A stretch of 37,575 nucleotides of DNA from JBCAWW01 sp039024315 (lineage in GTDB: Bacteria; Bacteroidota; Bacteroidia; J057): positions 1 through 37,575 of the forward strand of contig JBCCQN010000065.1 in assembly GCA_039024315.1 (NCBI GenBank). Reading direction: 5' to 3'. The notes beneath the pieces are model-generated. The model saw nothing but the letters and a program-made list of their open reading frames with translations. It searched no databases and was not told the DNA's origin. Made by a program: the position numbers and the translations under genes. Of this stretch, positions 17,346-25,265 are shown piece after piece; within the stretch, counting starts at the first letter, position 1, and every line of letters starts with the position of its first letter.

Positions 17346-18290
17346 ATGTCTCCCACGACTCTTTCCCAACGAATCAAAGAAGAAGGCCATCGTCTTGGCT
17401 TTGATTTGGTGGGAATCGCCAAAGCAGAAATGATGGATGCAGAAGCGCGGGATTTGGAACAGTGGTTGCAGGCCGGCCGGCATGCCAGCATGCAATACAT
17501 GGAAAATTATTTTGACAAAAGAGTCGATCCTCGTTTGTTGGTAGAGGGAGCCCAATCGGTGATCAGTGTAATCCATAATTATTATCCCGCGGCAGGAGAA
17601 GCGTTCCCCGAAGGCGGCCCCAAAATCTCCCGCTATGCCTGGGGGCTTGACTACCACAAAGTCCTCAAGCGCAAACTTTACACCCTTTTTCGGTGGATAC
17701 ACGAACAAGTCGGCTCTGAGGTATCCGGAAGGGTTTTTGTTGACTCTGCACCCGTGATGGACAAGGCTTGGGCCAAACGTAGCGGCCTCGGCTGGATTGG
17801 TAAACACACCAATTTGATCTCTCCCAAAATGGGTTCATACTTTTTTATCGGGGAAATTATCTTAGACTTAGCTTTGGAATACGATGGTCCTATCAAAGAT
17901 TATTGCGGTACCTGTACCCGCTGTATTGATGCTTGTCCTACTGATGCCCTAAAACCCTACGAGATTGATGCCAATAAGTGCATCTCCTATTTGACGATAG
18001 AGCTGAAAGACGCGATGACGGCCGAGCAGGCCCAACAGTTAGAAGGCTGGGCTTACGGCTGCGATATTTGCCAAGAAGTCTGTCCTTGGAATCGCTTTTC
18101 GCGTTCACATGGCGATGATTTTAAACCGCTTGGGCACCACAACATGAGTATTGGAGAGTGGGAAGAAATCGATGAAAAAGCCTTTAAAAAACTGACCAAA
18201 AAAACCGCTATGAATCGAGTCAAATGGGAAAAGATGAAAAGCAATCTCTTTTGGTGGCAACAAGATCAGGCCGTCAAACCTTCGGACTGA
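17346..18290 (+). CDS. queG: Epoxyqueuosine reductase
   Basis: Cobalamin- and iron-sulfur-dependent enzyme of the last step of queuosine synthesis, reducing epoxyqueuosine to queuosine in the anticodon of tRNAs for Tyr, His, Asn and Asp. The length, 314 aa, fits the family. DSAPVMDKAWA carries the conserved substrate-site Asp, and SGLGWIGKH follows. The ferredoxin-like region has clusters C-x2-C-x2-C-x3-CP (Cys187, 190, 193, 197) and GCDICQEVCPWN (Cys239, 242, 246), plus the Cys of NKCISYL, enough for two 4Fe-4S centres. It is monocistronic, and its 3' end overlaps the convergent PgpH-like gene by 17 bp. Confidence 0.95.
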   Translation: MSPTTLSQRIKEEGHRLGFDLVGIAKAEMMDAEARDLEQWLQAGRHASMQYMENYFDKRVDPRLLVEGAQSVISVIHNYYPAAGEAFPEGGPKISRYAWGLDYHKVLKRKLYTLFRWIHEQVGSEVSGRVFVDSAPVMDKAWAKRSGLGWIGKHTNLISPKMGSYFFIGEIILDLALEYDGPIKDYCGTCTRCIDACPTDALKPYEIDANKCISYLTIELKDAMTAEQAQQLEGWAYGCDICQEVCPWNRFSRSHGDDFKPLGHHNMSIGEWEEIDEKAFKKLTKKTAMNRVKWEKMKSNLFWWQQDQAVKPSD

Positions 18291-20520
18291 CTTCTTCTGG
18301 ATACTCAATCCGAGCGTGGTAAATACTGAGCAGCTTTTTGTGGAGCACTCGTCGGATCGTAGTGAGATCCTTGAATGTCAAATTGCAATCCTCGAGTTGC
18401 CCGTCCTCGATTTTATAATTCACGATAGAATCAACCAGTTTTTGCAGCTTCTCTGGCGTAGGCTTACTCATGGCTCGTGAGGCTGCTTCAATCGAATCCG
18501 AAATCATCAAGACTGCCGTCTCTTTGGAAAATGGCTTGGGACCTGGATAGCGAAAAGCCGATTCGTCAATACTAATATGCTCGCCCTTTTCTCTGAGGAA
18601 GTTGCGATAAAAGTACTCTACTCGCGTGCTGCCATGATGGGTTTGGATAAATTGGATAATCTCTTTAGGTAGGTGATGCTTAGTCGCCAGTTCGACCCCT
18701 TTGGCCACATGCCCAATGATAATGCGTGCACTCTCTAAATTACTGACTTTTTCGTGTGGATTGTTGCGCTTGTCCTCTTCGGACATATTTTCGATGAAGT
18801 ATTGATGATCTGGCATCTTGCCCACATCATGATAAAGCGCCCCTACATGCGTGAGCAGTTCATTACCACCGATTTCACTAATGACAGACTCCGCGAGATT
18901 GGCGACTTGCAGACTATGCTGAAAAGTACCTGGCGCTTTGCGGGCGAGTTCTTTGAGCAAAGGATGATTGGTATCTAGTAATTCGAGATAAGTCAAATCA
19001 GAGGTGATACCAAAGAGTTTCTCAAAGAGGAAGATCAAATTGAAAGCAATTACTGTCGCTAAAGCGTTGCCCATAAACAGCAAGATATTGGGATAGTCAA
19101 TCCCTCTGAATCCGCCTTTGGAGTAAAGATTGTAAACCAAAAAGGATAATACATAGCCAATGAAGATATACAATAGCGTATACCAAAATTGTTCTCTCTT
19201 CCGCAGGTTTGTCATACTGTAAATGGCTACCGTTCCGGCTACAGTCTGCACAAAAGCATATTCTAAATCTTGTTGTATCAGCACCGCACCAAAGAAGGCC
19301 ACCAATAGGTTACACAGGAAAGCTGTACCCAAACCAAAGAAGTTTCGCATAAAAATCGGCACCAAACAGGCCGGTGCCAGATAAATAAAACTTAAGCTAG
19401 GCTGGGTGCTGCCTTGGCGTAGGACATAGTTGCCAATCCGTGAAGTAAGTACCATCAAGCCGACAGTGATCACAAAGGTGAAAAAGATGAGCGCCAGTTT
19501 GTTATTGTCAAAATAGATGCGTGGCCGATCAAAAGCCAAATAGACCAATAGGATGGCGCTTATCATCGCAATCACCAAAAACTGACTGATAGACACCTCT
19601 AATAAACTGTCCCTGATAGCTCGTTTTTGCCGCTCTTGGATGAGGGCGTTGAGGGCTTTTTCTACCTCTACGGTAACGATTTCCCCTCGGGCTACGATCG
19701 GATCCCCCTGCTTATACTCAGAAGAAACTGGCGAGGCGAGATTACGTTGCTGCTGTCTTTCTAGTTCGGTTAGGGCTTCATTAAAAAGGTAGTTTGCCTC
19801 TAAGTCCCGTGCTAGGATATAAGCAAGCAGTCGATTTTTGAAATTGTTTTTTAGGTTAAGATCGTTTTGCAAGTACTGGATTAAAGCAACCTCATCTACC
19901 AGCAATTGATTGATGGGCACCCATCTTTCTGTAGCTGCCTGCTTACGTAAGGCCACATAATGGTCGCTTTGCGATAAATCTGGCGCATTGAGATAACCAA
20001 TTTCATACACTTGATTCGCTATCCTAAAGGCATCCACAATCAATTGGGAGTTCCAAGCCTCGTAATCGCTGATGGCCGGAAATTGCTCCACTGGAAATTC
20101 GCCGTACTCAGGCTGGAAAAATTGCCGAATATGCCTTTTACTATTTAGACTGTCTCCTTGACTGACGGCTTGTCGATATTGTTGAAGCCGTTTGCTGAGA
20201 CTTTTGACGTTTATTACGATTTGATCCAAGGACTGGCGTACGCGACTGGTATCTAACATGTAGATATCTGCTACCTGTTCGGCCGCAAGGGCTTGCTCCG
20301 CTGCAAGAGAATCTTTTGCCTTCAATACAAAGAAATCATAGGGAGCACTCAGGTCTTCATGCGGCCAAATCTGTCCCCTCTTATGCTGTAAATTCAACCG
20401 AAAAGACCGTGGTAGAATTAAGGTCATCAGCAGCAAAAAGCTCAAAATCAGGATGATCCGAGTTTGGAACTTCCGATTCTTGAGTTTGCGCCATGAAAAT
20501 ATGTTCAGCAGTCGATTCAT
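18274..20520 (-). CDS. PgpH-like 7TM-HD phosphohydrolase (c-di-AMP phosphodiesterase family)
   Basis: Integral membrane HD-domain protein of 748 aa from the ATG at 20520 (an in-frame TTG lies 9 bp upstream). One N-terminal helix (about 22-40) is followed by a long extracytoplasmic domain to about residue 300, then seven hydrophobic helices (about 315-505), then the cytosolic HD domain. HD motif: His564-Asp565 in YHDVGKM, with further metal-binding His in GHVAKG and HHLP. This is the 7TMR-HDED/7TMR-HD architecture of PgpH, which in Listeria cleaves cyclic di-AMP. The same role here is inferred by family. No diadenylate cyclase gene is in the window. Convergent with queG (17-bp overlap). Confidence 0.88.
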   Translation of the reverse strand: MNRLLNIFSWRKLKNRKFQTRIILILSFLLLMTLILPRSFRLNLQHKRGQIWPHEDLSAPYDFFVLKAKDSLAAEQALAAEQVADIYMLDTSRVRQSLDQIVINVKSLSKRLQQYRQAVSQGDSLNSKRHIRQFFQPEYGEFPVEQFPAISDYEAWNSQLIVDAFRIANQVYEIGYLNAPDLSQSDHYVALRKQAATERWVPINQLLVDEVALIQYLQNDLNLKNNFKNRLLAYILARDLEANYLFNEALTELERQQQRNLASPVSSEYKQGDPIVARGEIVTVEVEKALNALIQERQKRAIRDSLLEVSISQFLVIAMISAILLVYLAFDRPRIYFDNNKLALIFFTFVITVGLMVLTSRIGNYVLRQGSTQPSLSFIYLAPACLVPIFMRNFFGLGTAFLCNLLVAFFGAVLIQQDLEYAFVQTVAGTVAIYSMTNLRKREQFWYTLLYIFIGYVLSFLVYNLYSKGGFRGIDYPNILLFMGNALATVIAFNLIFLFEKLFGITSDLTYLELLDTNHPLLKELARKAPGTFQHSLQVANLAESVISEIGGNELLTHVGALYHDVGKMPDHQYFIENMSEEDKRNNPHEKVSNLESARIIIGHVAKGVELATKHHLPKEIIQFIQTHHGSTRVEYFYRNFLREKGEHISIDESAFRYPGPKPFSKETAVLMISDSIEAASRAMSKPTPEKLQKLVDSIVNYKIEDGQLEDCNLTFKDLTTIRRVLHKKLLSIYHARIEYPEEVSPKV

Positions 20521-20721
20521 GAGAGACAACTATATTGGCGATTTTACTACACAATCGCCACTTATCCGAATAAAAGTCAGTAATTTGCGGTAATGAATAG
20601 GTAGTTTACCGTATAAACAGTAGTTAGAGAGATTTTCCTCGCTGACAAAGCTTAAAAAGGACAAAAATTAGCTGTTTTCGACTGTTGTCTTCCTATTTAT
20701 AGATTATCAAAAAGGGATTTT

Positions 20722-21924
20722 ATGATCAAGGAAAAAAATCATGGAAAAGTGGCGCACCGTTACGAAGCGCCTGACTACTATCAGCTTGATGAATTACTTA
20801 CCGAAGAGCATAAACTGATCCGCGCCTCTGTGCGGGATTGGCTCAATGAAAAAGTGTCTCCCTATATCAATGACTGGGCGCAAAACAATGAATGCCCCAC
20901 TCATCTAGTCAAAGAAATGGGCGCACTCGGCCTCTTTGGTCCTTCTTTACCTGAGGAATACGCTTGTCCTGGCTTGGATGAAATCGCTTATGGGGTTATT
21001 ATGCAAGAAATCGAACGAGTAGATTCAGGTATCCGTTCTATGTGTTCGGTTCAAGGTTCTTTGGTAATGTATCCGATCTACAAATATGGTAGTGAGGAGC
21101 AAAAGCATAAATATCTTCCCAAACTCGCTGGGGGGGAAATGATGGGTTGCTTTGGCTTGACTGAGCCTGATCATGGTTCCAATCCTAGTGGGATGACTAC
21201 TCATTATACCGACGAAGGGGATCACTATTTGCTCAATGGCGCTAAGACTTGGATTTCCAACTCACCTTTTGCAGACATTGCCGTAGTTTGGGCCAAAAAT
21301 GAAGAAGGACGTATCCACGGTTTGATCGTTGAACGTGGCATGGAAGGCTTTAGTACGCCAGAAATCCACAATAAGTGGTCCTTGCGTGCCTCTACGACTG
21401 GTGAGCTGGTTTTCGACAACGTCAAAGTTCCTAAAGAAAACCTGCTGCCAAATATCTCCGGTCTAAGAGGACCCTTGGGTTGTTTGGACAAGGCACGTTA
21501 CGGCATCGCTTGGGGAGCCATGGGCTCGGCTATGGATTGTTATTCTACTGCTTTGATCTACGCCAAAGAGCGCCAACAATTTGACCGTCCGATTGGAGGA
21601 TTTCAGCTTCAGCAAAAGAAGCTTGCCGAAATGCTCACCGAGATCACTAAGATGCAACTTTTCACTTGGCGTTTGGGTACGTTGATGAACGAAGGTCGTG
21701 CCTCTACGGCCCAAATCTCGATGGCCAAACGGAATAATGTAGATAGTGCCCTTAAGATCGCTCGCGAAGCTCGCCAAATATTAGGTGGCATGGGCATCAC
21801 GGGGGACTTTCCTATTATGCGTCACATGATGAACTTGGAGTCTGTGGTTACCTATGAAGGGACACACGATATCCATTTGCTCATTACGGGTTACGACATT
21901 ACTGGCTTTAGTGCTTTCCGCTAA
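20722..21924 (+). CDS. gcdH: Acyl-CoA dehydrogenase, glutaryl-CoA dehydrogenase type
   Basis: FAD enzyme of 400 aa, probably oxidising and decarboxylating glutaryl-CoA to crotonyl-CoA in lysine/tryptophan breakdown. The flavin and substrate region GCFGLTEPDHGSNPSGM, the central ARYGIAWG and the C-terminal GGMGITGDFPIMRH are all present. The catalytic base is Glu379 in TYEGTHDIH, at the position used by the GCDH branch, and the tail YDITGFSAF is also typical of GCDH. An acyl-CoA dehydrogenase of other specificity is the alternative. The last codons and stop lie in a hairpin repeat (21916-21933), and a strong terminator follows at 21954. Confidence 0.82.
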   Translation: MIKEKNHGKVAHRYEAPDYYQLDELLTEEHKLIRASVRDWLNEKVSPYINDWAQNNECPTHLVKEMGALGLFGPSLPEEYACPGLDEIAYGVIMQEIERVDSGIRSMCSVQGSLVMYPIYKYGSEEQKHKYLPKLAGGEMMGCFGLTEPDHGSNPSGMTTHYTDEGDHYLLNGAKTWISNSPFADIAVVWAKNEEGRIHGLIVERGMEGFSTPEIHNKWSLRASTTGELVFDNVKVPKENLLPNISGLRGPLGCLDKARYGIAWGAMGSAMDCYSTALIYAKERQQFDRPIGGFQLQQKKLAEMLTEITKMQLFTWRLGTLMNEGRASTAQISMAKRNNVDSALKIAREARQILGGMGITGDFPIMRHMMNLESVVTYEGTHDIHLLITGYDITGFSAFR

Positions 21925-21940
21925 GCCGCGGAACGCTCAG
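21916..21940. repeat. Hairpin repeat enclosing the gcdH stop codon
   Basis: TTCCGC (21916-21921) pairs with GCGGAA (21928-21933). The loop TAAGCC begins with the stop codon. GAACGCTCAG (21931-21940) continues the element. The same arrangement occurs at 22588-22607. Confidence 0.7.
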
Positions 21941-21953
21941 TCTTATGATACTC

Positions 21954-21988
21954 ATCGCGTTGCATTTTTTTTGCAACGCGATTTTTTT
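21954..21988 (+). terminator. Rho-independent terminator after gcdH
   Basis: ATCGCGTTGCA (21954-21964) pairs perfectly with TGCAACGCGAT (21972-21982) around a loop of seven T, followed by a T run to 21988. It ends only 20 bp before the next start codon, so the gene at 22009 would depend on readthrough or on a promoter inside this short gap. Confidence 0.9.
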
Positions 21989-22008
21989 GCTGCCAAGGAA
22001 GTGCTATT

Positions 22009-22596
22009 TTGAGTGAGCAAACCAATAACACAATCATGATTGCACCTCAAAAAATCGAACTCAACTTTGAGCCCTCCGACTATTGGGATATCTATGTCAC
22101 TAGCTTGGAAAAGCATAAAGACAAGCAGCTCAAGCAAATCTTTCTCTACGCTGGTATTTTGATAGTCCTTGGGGCGCTCATTATCGGCCTCTTACTGCAA
22201 GATATTTCCTTTATCGGTTTCAAAGGAGGGCTTGAATTACTGATGCTGATTTTGGTCTTCTCTTGTGGCTATCTATTGCATGGAATCTCCAAAATGGAGA
22301 AGGAAGTGCGGCAGATAGATATCCCCAAAGTGAGGGAAGAAATGCTTGAATTTATCGAGCGCAATCAAGGGATAGAATCCGCCTTCCTTAGCTATGATGA
22401 GCACAGCTTTTGGTTAGAAATAGACGGGGAGATGCATCGCCATCAATGGCTCAATATTCATCAGTTACGTCGCGCCCATAACTTCATCTATCTCGAATGG
22501 GAGGAGATCAATTATGTCTTCGGTCAATCTGCTATGAGTGAAGAGGAGTTTGAAGACTTTCAACTATTTCTCGACAATAAGTTTGATTTCCGCTGA
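22009..22596 (+). CDS. Two-TM membrane protein, YcxB-like layout, unknown function
   Basis: Protein of 195 aa. Two hydrophobic helices (about 44-64 and 70-92) sit between a short N-terminal cytosolic segment and a C-terminal domain of about 100 residues rich in aromatic and acidic residues. The topology and the tail (LEWEEINYVFGQSAMSEEEF) resemble YcxB-like proteins, but this is only a layout match. Start: TTG at 22009 with AAGGAAG ending 7 bp upstream; the alternative is ATG at 22036. The final FR and stop codon fall in a hairpin repeat matching the one at the end of gcdH. Confidence 0.65.
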   Translation: MSEQTNNTIMIAPQKIELNFEPSDYWDIYVTSLEKHKDKQLKQIFLYAGILIVLGALIIGLLLQDISFIGFKGGLELLMLILVFSCGYLLHGISKMEKEVRQIDIPKVREEMLEFIERNQGIESAFLSYDEHSFWLEIDGEMHRHQWLNIHQLRRAHNFIYLEWEEINYVFGQSAMSEEEFEDFQLFLDNKFDFR

Positions 22597-22607
22597 GTCG
22601 CGGAACG
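22588..22607. repeat. Hairpin repeat enclosing the stop codon of the two-TM gene
   Basis: TTCCGC (22588-22593) pairs with GCGGAA (22600-22605). The loop TGAGTC starts with the stop codon TGA. The element continues as CG. Compare 21916-21940. Confidence 0.7.
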
Positions 22608-22779
22608 TTTATCTCTAGGGTGCGGCAAGGCATTGGCATGTCGCAATACGAAATATCCCCAACTTCATTTCGAGCATGCGGGGAACGCTAAAATGAACGC
22701 AAAGCCTTAACGCTCACAATCTACTCGCTAGTTTCCCTTCGAAGGCTACGGCAAGCGAAAAGGGGATGTCCAGGGACAA

Positions 22780-22795
22780 GCGTTCTGCGAAGCAG
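22780..22795 (+). repeat. GCGTTC hairpin repeat, TGC/GCA stem, GAA loop (intergenic)
   Basis: The sequence is GCGTTCTGC-GAA-GCAG, with the GCGAAGC core. It lies in the 204-bp gap between the convergent genes ending at 22596 and 22801. That gap also has degenerate GGGAACGC pieces (22681-22700) and a CCTTCGAAGG palindrome (22736-22745), and no gene. Confidence 0.65.
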
Positions 22796-22800
22796 TAGCC

Positions 22801-23169
22801 CTAATACGGATTCATCAAAGTATCGCGCTCCAAACGCTTCTCAATCAACTGTTGGCAGCACGCAGGCAGAGCCGCTCTTGCCTCAGGATTGCCGTCAAAA
22901 AACTGGGTATTGAAACCAGCATCAGAAATCTTCATCTGAATGTCGTCTTCGTTGATTTGATTGATATCATAGCTGACACTAAGGATGCTAGTTTTGCTAT
23001 CCCATTGAGAGGCAGCAATCCCTTCCACCTCAGATAAGCTGGCTTCGATGATACTTTTACATTCCTCACAGGCACCTTCTACAAAGAAACGCCCTTCGGT
23101 CTGGGCTCCACCACAGGCAAGAAAGAGCGCGCAAAAGCTAAGCCCGAGTAATTTTAGGTTAATGTACAT
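22801..23169 (-). CDS. Heavy-metal-associated (HMA)-like domain lipoprotein
   Basis: Lipoprotein of 122 aa. The ATG at 23169 gives signal MYINLKLLGLSFCALFLAC with lipid Cys19; an in-frame TTG 15 bp upstream (ORF of 127 aa) is less likely. The mature domain reads FFVEGACEECKSIIEASLSE with a CxxC pair (Cys34, Cys37), then GIAASQWD, ILSVSYD and a second helix ending SDAGF, the beta-alpha-beta-beta-alpha-beta order of HMA/copper-chaperone domains. A second Cys pair (PACC) is near the C-terminus. A periplasmic metal-binding or metal-transfer role is inferred. It lies 18 bp downstream of the gene ending at 23188, probably in the same transcript. Confidence 0.75.
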   Translation of the reverse strand: MYINLKLLGLSFCALFLACGGAQTEGRFFVEGACEECKSIIEASLSEVEGIAASQWDSKTSILSVSYDINQINEDDIQMKISDAGFNTQFFDGNPEARAALPACCQQLIEKRLERDTLMNPY

Positions 23170-23187
23170 AGCATTTGCCCTCAAGGT

Positions 23188-24054
23188 TTATAATCTTATT
23201 TCGTTGATCAAAAGCCAATAGCCTCTTTTTTTGATTTGTCTCAAATCAGATTGAATGATGCCAATACTCTCTCGGCGTGAGAGAATCTGAGGAATATCTT
23301 CCTCTGTAAAAGCCAGTTTCTCCCCTTTATTGGCGCAAGGCCAGGTCCAGTAGGTTTGTTGATTACTTTGTGTATACAAATGCCTATCTAAGATTTGGGC
23401 ATAGAGTAGGGGGGTAATTTGGCCTTTAGCTAAGGCTTCGTTCAATATAGGTTTTAATATTCTATTGCCCTCATCCTTGTCAAAATGCAACATGATGATT
23501 TCGACTTTATCGTCGCTAGCCCCAATAATTTCTTCACCTAGGTAAGAGTTTTGTTCCATGAGCTCTAGCAGGTAACGGATATTACTAGCATTCTGTCTTT
23601 CAAATTCTTCAAATACTGGCATGTGTTGCCGATACTTTTTAGCGCTAGTGTCAGGATTTTGATTGGCAACCTTCCTCCAATAATAGGTGATAGCTTTGGC
23701 ATATTTACCCATACGGATCTGCTGATCTATTTCAAAAAGGCTATCTACTTTTGCTTTTAAGACAGGCGCTTTAGCTCGTTGCTGCAGCTCTATTTTTTGA
23801 GTGTAATATTCTACGCGTTCTGAGTCTTTTTGCTTTTTAGCTAAGACTAAGACTTCTTGGAAATAACTCGAATGAACATAGTCTATTAGTTTGAAAGCCT
23901 CTTCGTAAGTATGAATAGAGGCTGAGAGATCTTTTTGTTCTGCTAAAACTTTGGCTCGTTGAATTTGAGTATAAAAATCGATCTCAGTTTGTGCGTAAAT
24001 AGACCAGTTGATAAATAATAGAATTCCAAAGAGGACTGTTTTGTGAACACTCAT
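23188..24054 (-). CDS. Secreted helical protein, possibly TPR-like, unknown function
   Basis: Protein of 288 aa from the ATG at 24054, which yields a clear Sec signal (MSVHKTVLFGILLFINWSIYAQ). The frame extends to 24138 upstream but that stretch would put 28 unlikely residues before the signal. The first mature part (about 25-95) is alpha-helical and resembles TPR pairs (AKVLAEQKDLSASIHTYEEAF). The C-terminal half is less repetitive. No family was recognised. It is probably co-transcribed with the HMA lipoprotein downstream. Confidence 0.6.
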   Translation of the reverse strand: MSVHKTVLFGILLFINWSIYAQTEIDFYTQIQRAKVLAEQKDLSASIHTYEEAFKLIDYVHSSYFQEVLVLAKKQKDSERVEYYTQKIELQQRAKAPVLKAKVDSLFEIDQQIRMGKYAKAITYYWRKVANQNPDTSAKKYRQHMPVFEEFERQNASNIRYLLELMEQNSYLGEEIIGASDDKVEIIMLHFDKDEGNRILKPILNEALAKGQITPLLYAQILDRHLYTQSNQQTYWTWPCANKGEKLAFTEEDIPQILSRRESIGIIQSDLRQIKKRGYWLLINEIRL

Positions 24055-24177
24055 TTTTATCAGAAAAATTGGGTAAAGGGGAGGCAGGCTCCGGCTGTAG
24101 TTTTTAGACTGAAAATTAAGACGTACACAAGTACACAAATAAGTAATGCTATCTTCGACCTAAATATAGCATAAGCC

Positions 24178-24600
24178 TTAACCTTTTATCAAGCCAGCAC
24201 CATACTCATAGACCATCGTGCCACCGAGGTGGGAACTGTAAGCCATCAGCCCCATGGCAGCGACATAAACTCCCACAAATAGCAAGGCTTCCCACTTGGG
24301 CATTCTTTTTTGCCGGAGGTAACGCCAGATCAACATCATGCCTAGTATCCATAGTAATACAAAGCCAGAAATCTGATGTTGTTGCAAAATATCTTCTAAG
24401 CCAGCTATGTCCTCAACCGCGCTTTGCGCCTGATTACCTGTCAGTACAGCTACGGCCATAGAAATGACTCCTATGACATGTAACAAAAATCCAGCCCGTT
24501 GATAATATTCTTCTTGCTTCCAAAGGTGGACCACATAAAAACCTAAACTTGCCAAGAGCAAAGCAATAGGAAAATGTACGGTCGCGGGATGTAGCGGCAT
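24178..24600 (-). CDS. DUF2231 membrane protein
   Basis: Inner-membrane protein of 140 aa with four predicted helices (about 7-26, 38-56, 76-94 and 106-124). The start MPLHPATVHFPIAL and the end SSHLGGTMVYEYGAG match DUF2231, whose conserved His residues near the membrane suggest heme or metal binding, though this is not proven for the family. It starts 12 bp after the DUF5606 gene, so the two are probably co-transcribed. Homologues often sit near c-type cytochrome genes; none is visible here. Confidence 0.8.
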   Translation of the reverse strand: MPLHPATVHFPIALLLASLGFYVVHLWKQEEYYQRAGFLLHVIGVISMAVAVLTGNQAQSAVEDIAGLEDILQQHQISGFVLLWILGMMLIWRYLRQKRMPKWEALLFVGVYVAAMGLMAYSSHLGGTMVYEYGAGLIKG

Positions 24601-24612
24601 TCGTCTGAGAGC

Positions 24613-25059
24613 TTATTCCGTCTCTGCGGCTTCTTCTTGGCTTTCTTCGCCTTCCCCTTCAGGTTCCCATGTCAAGTCCACTTCAAAAGCGCGGATGACT
24701 TTATACCAACCTAAGAGTTTTTTTACGTTCGAAGGATATACTCTTTCCTCGTCCATATCTGGGAGCACAGAATAAAGGAAATCCATCAGCTCCTCATTTT
24801 TGCTCTTTTTGGTGACCGGAAGATCATCACCGTATTTTTCGCTGATAGCCTTTAATATGTTGATCAAAGGTTCACTTTCGTCCTTGGTATAAATGCTGAC
24901 ATCGGTCAACTTAGAGGCCATCATATTACCACGAACCATTTGACGGCGCTTACGCTCATCCATGGATTCAACAATGATCGCGCGATCGTCAGCCTTGACG
25001 ATACGATGAAGACCGGGAATTCCGGTGAGAGATACGATGTCTTTAATTTCTATGCTCAT
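24613..25059 (-). CDS. DUF5606 protein
   Basis: Protein of 148 aa matching the Bacteroidota-specific DUF5606 family. The N-terminus IKDIVSLTGIPGLHRIVKADDRAIIVESMDE is a small beta-rich domain, followed by a helical middle (MMASKLTDVSIY, LINILKAISEKYG) and an acidic C-terminal tail (EGEGEESQEEAAE). It is cytosolic by lack of signal or membrane segment. Function is not known for the family. It is divergent from lon across a 206-bp gap and probably leads the operon with DUF2231. Confidence 0.82.
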   Translation of the reverse strand: MSIEIKDIVSLTGIPGLHRIVKADDRAIIVESMDERKRRQMVRGNMMASKLTDVSIYTKDESEPLINILKAISEKYGDDLPVTKKSKNEELMDFLYSVLPDMDEERVYPSNVKKLLGWYKVIRAFEVDLTWEPEGEGEESQEEAAETE

Positions 25060-25120
25060 ATTAATATCAAGTGCGATTGATTTTTTGAGAGAATGCGAAA
25101 ATACAACAGCTTTGTGAATT

Positions 25121-25139
25121 ATGCCTAATTATCAGGCAT
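25121..25139. promoter_or_regulatory. Short inverted repeat between DUF5606 and lon
   Basis: ATGCCT (25121-25126) is mirrored by AGGCAT (25134-25139) around AATTATC, in the gap between two divergent genes. It could be an operator. The arms are only 6 bp, so this is tentative. Nothing else distinct was seen in the gap. Confidence 0.25.
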
Positions 25140-25265
25140 TATGACAAAAGGGCTGAATCTCCAAAAGGGCATATCCTTTGCACCTTATCATATCCAACGT
25201 AATAAGGAGACAATTCGCTGGCTAAACGGGCAGTTTGGCAGCCGATTTTATTTTCATCAGACAAT

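Noticed and set aside
17601..17617. GCGTTCCCC-GAA-GGCGG in queG as a repeat copy
   Set aside because: The stem is broken at one position; it may be a decayed copy or chance.
4830..18290. Convergent gene overlaps of 17, 4 and 17 bp as a regulated antisense feature
   Set aside because: Short tail-to-tail overlaps are common in compact bacterial genomes.
24055..24138. In-frame N-terminal extension of the gene ending at 23188
   Set aside because: It would place 28 polar residues before a typical signal peptide.
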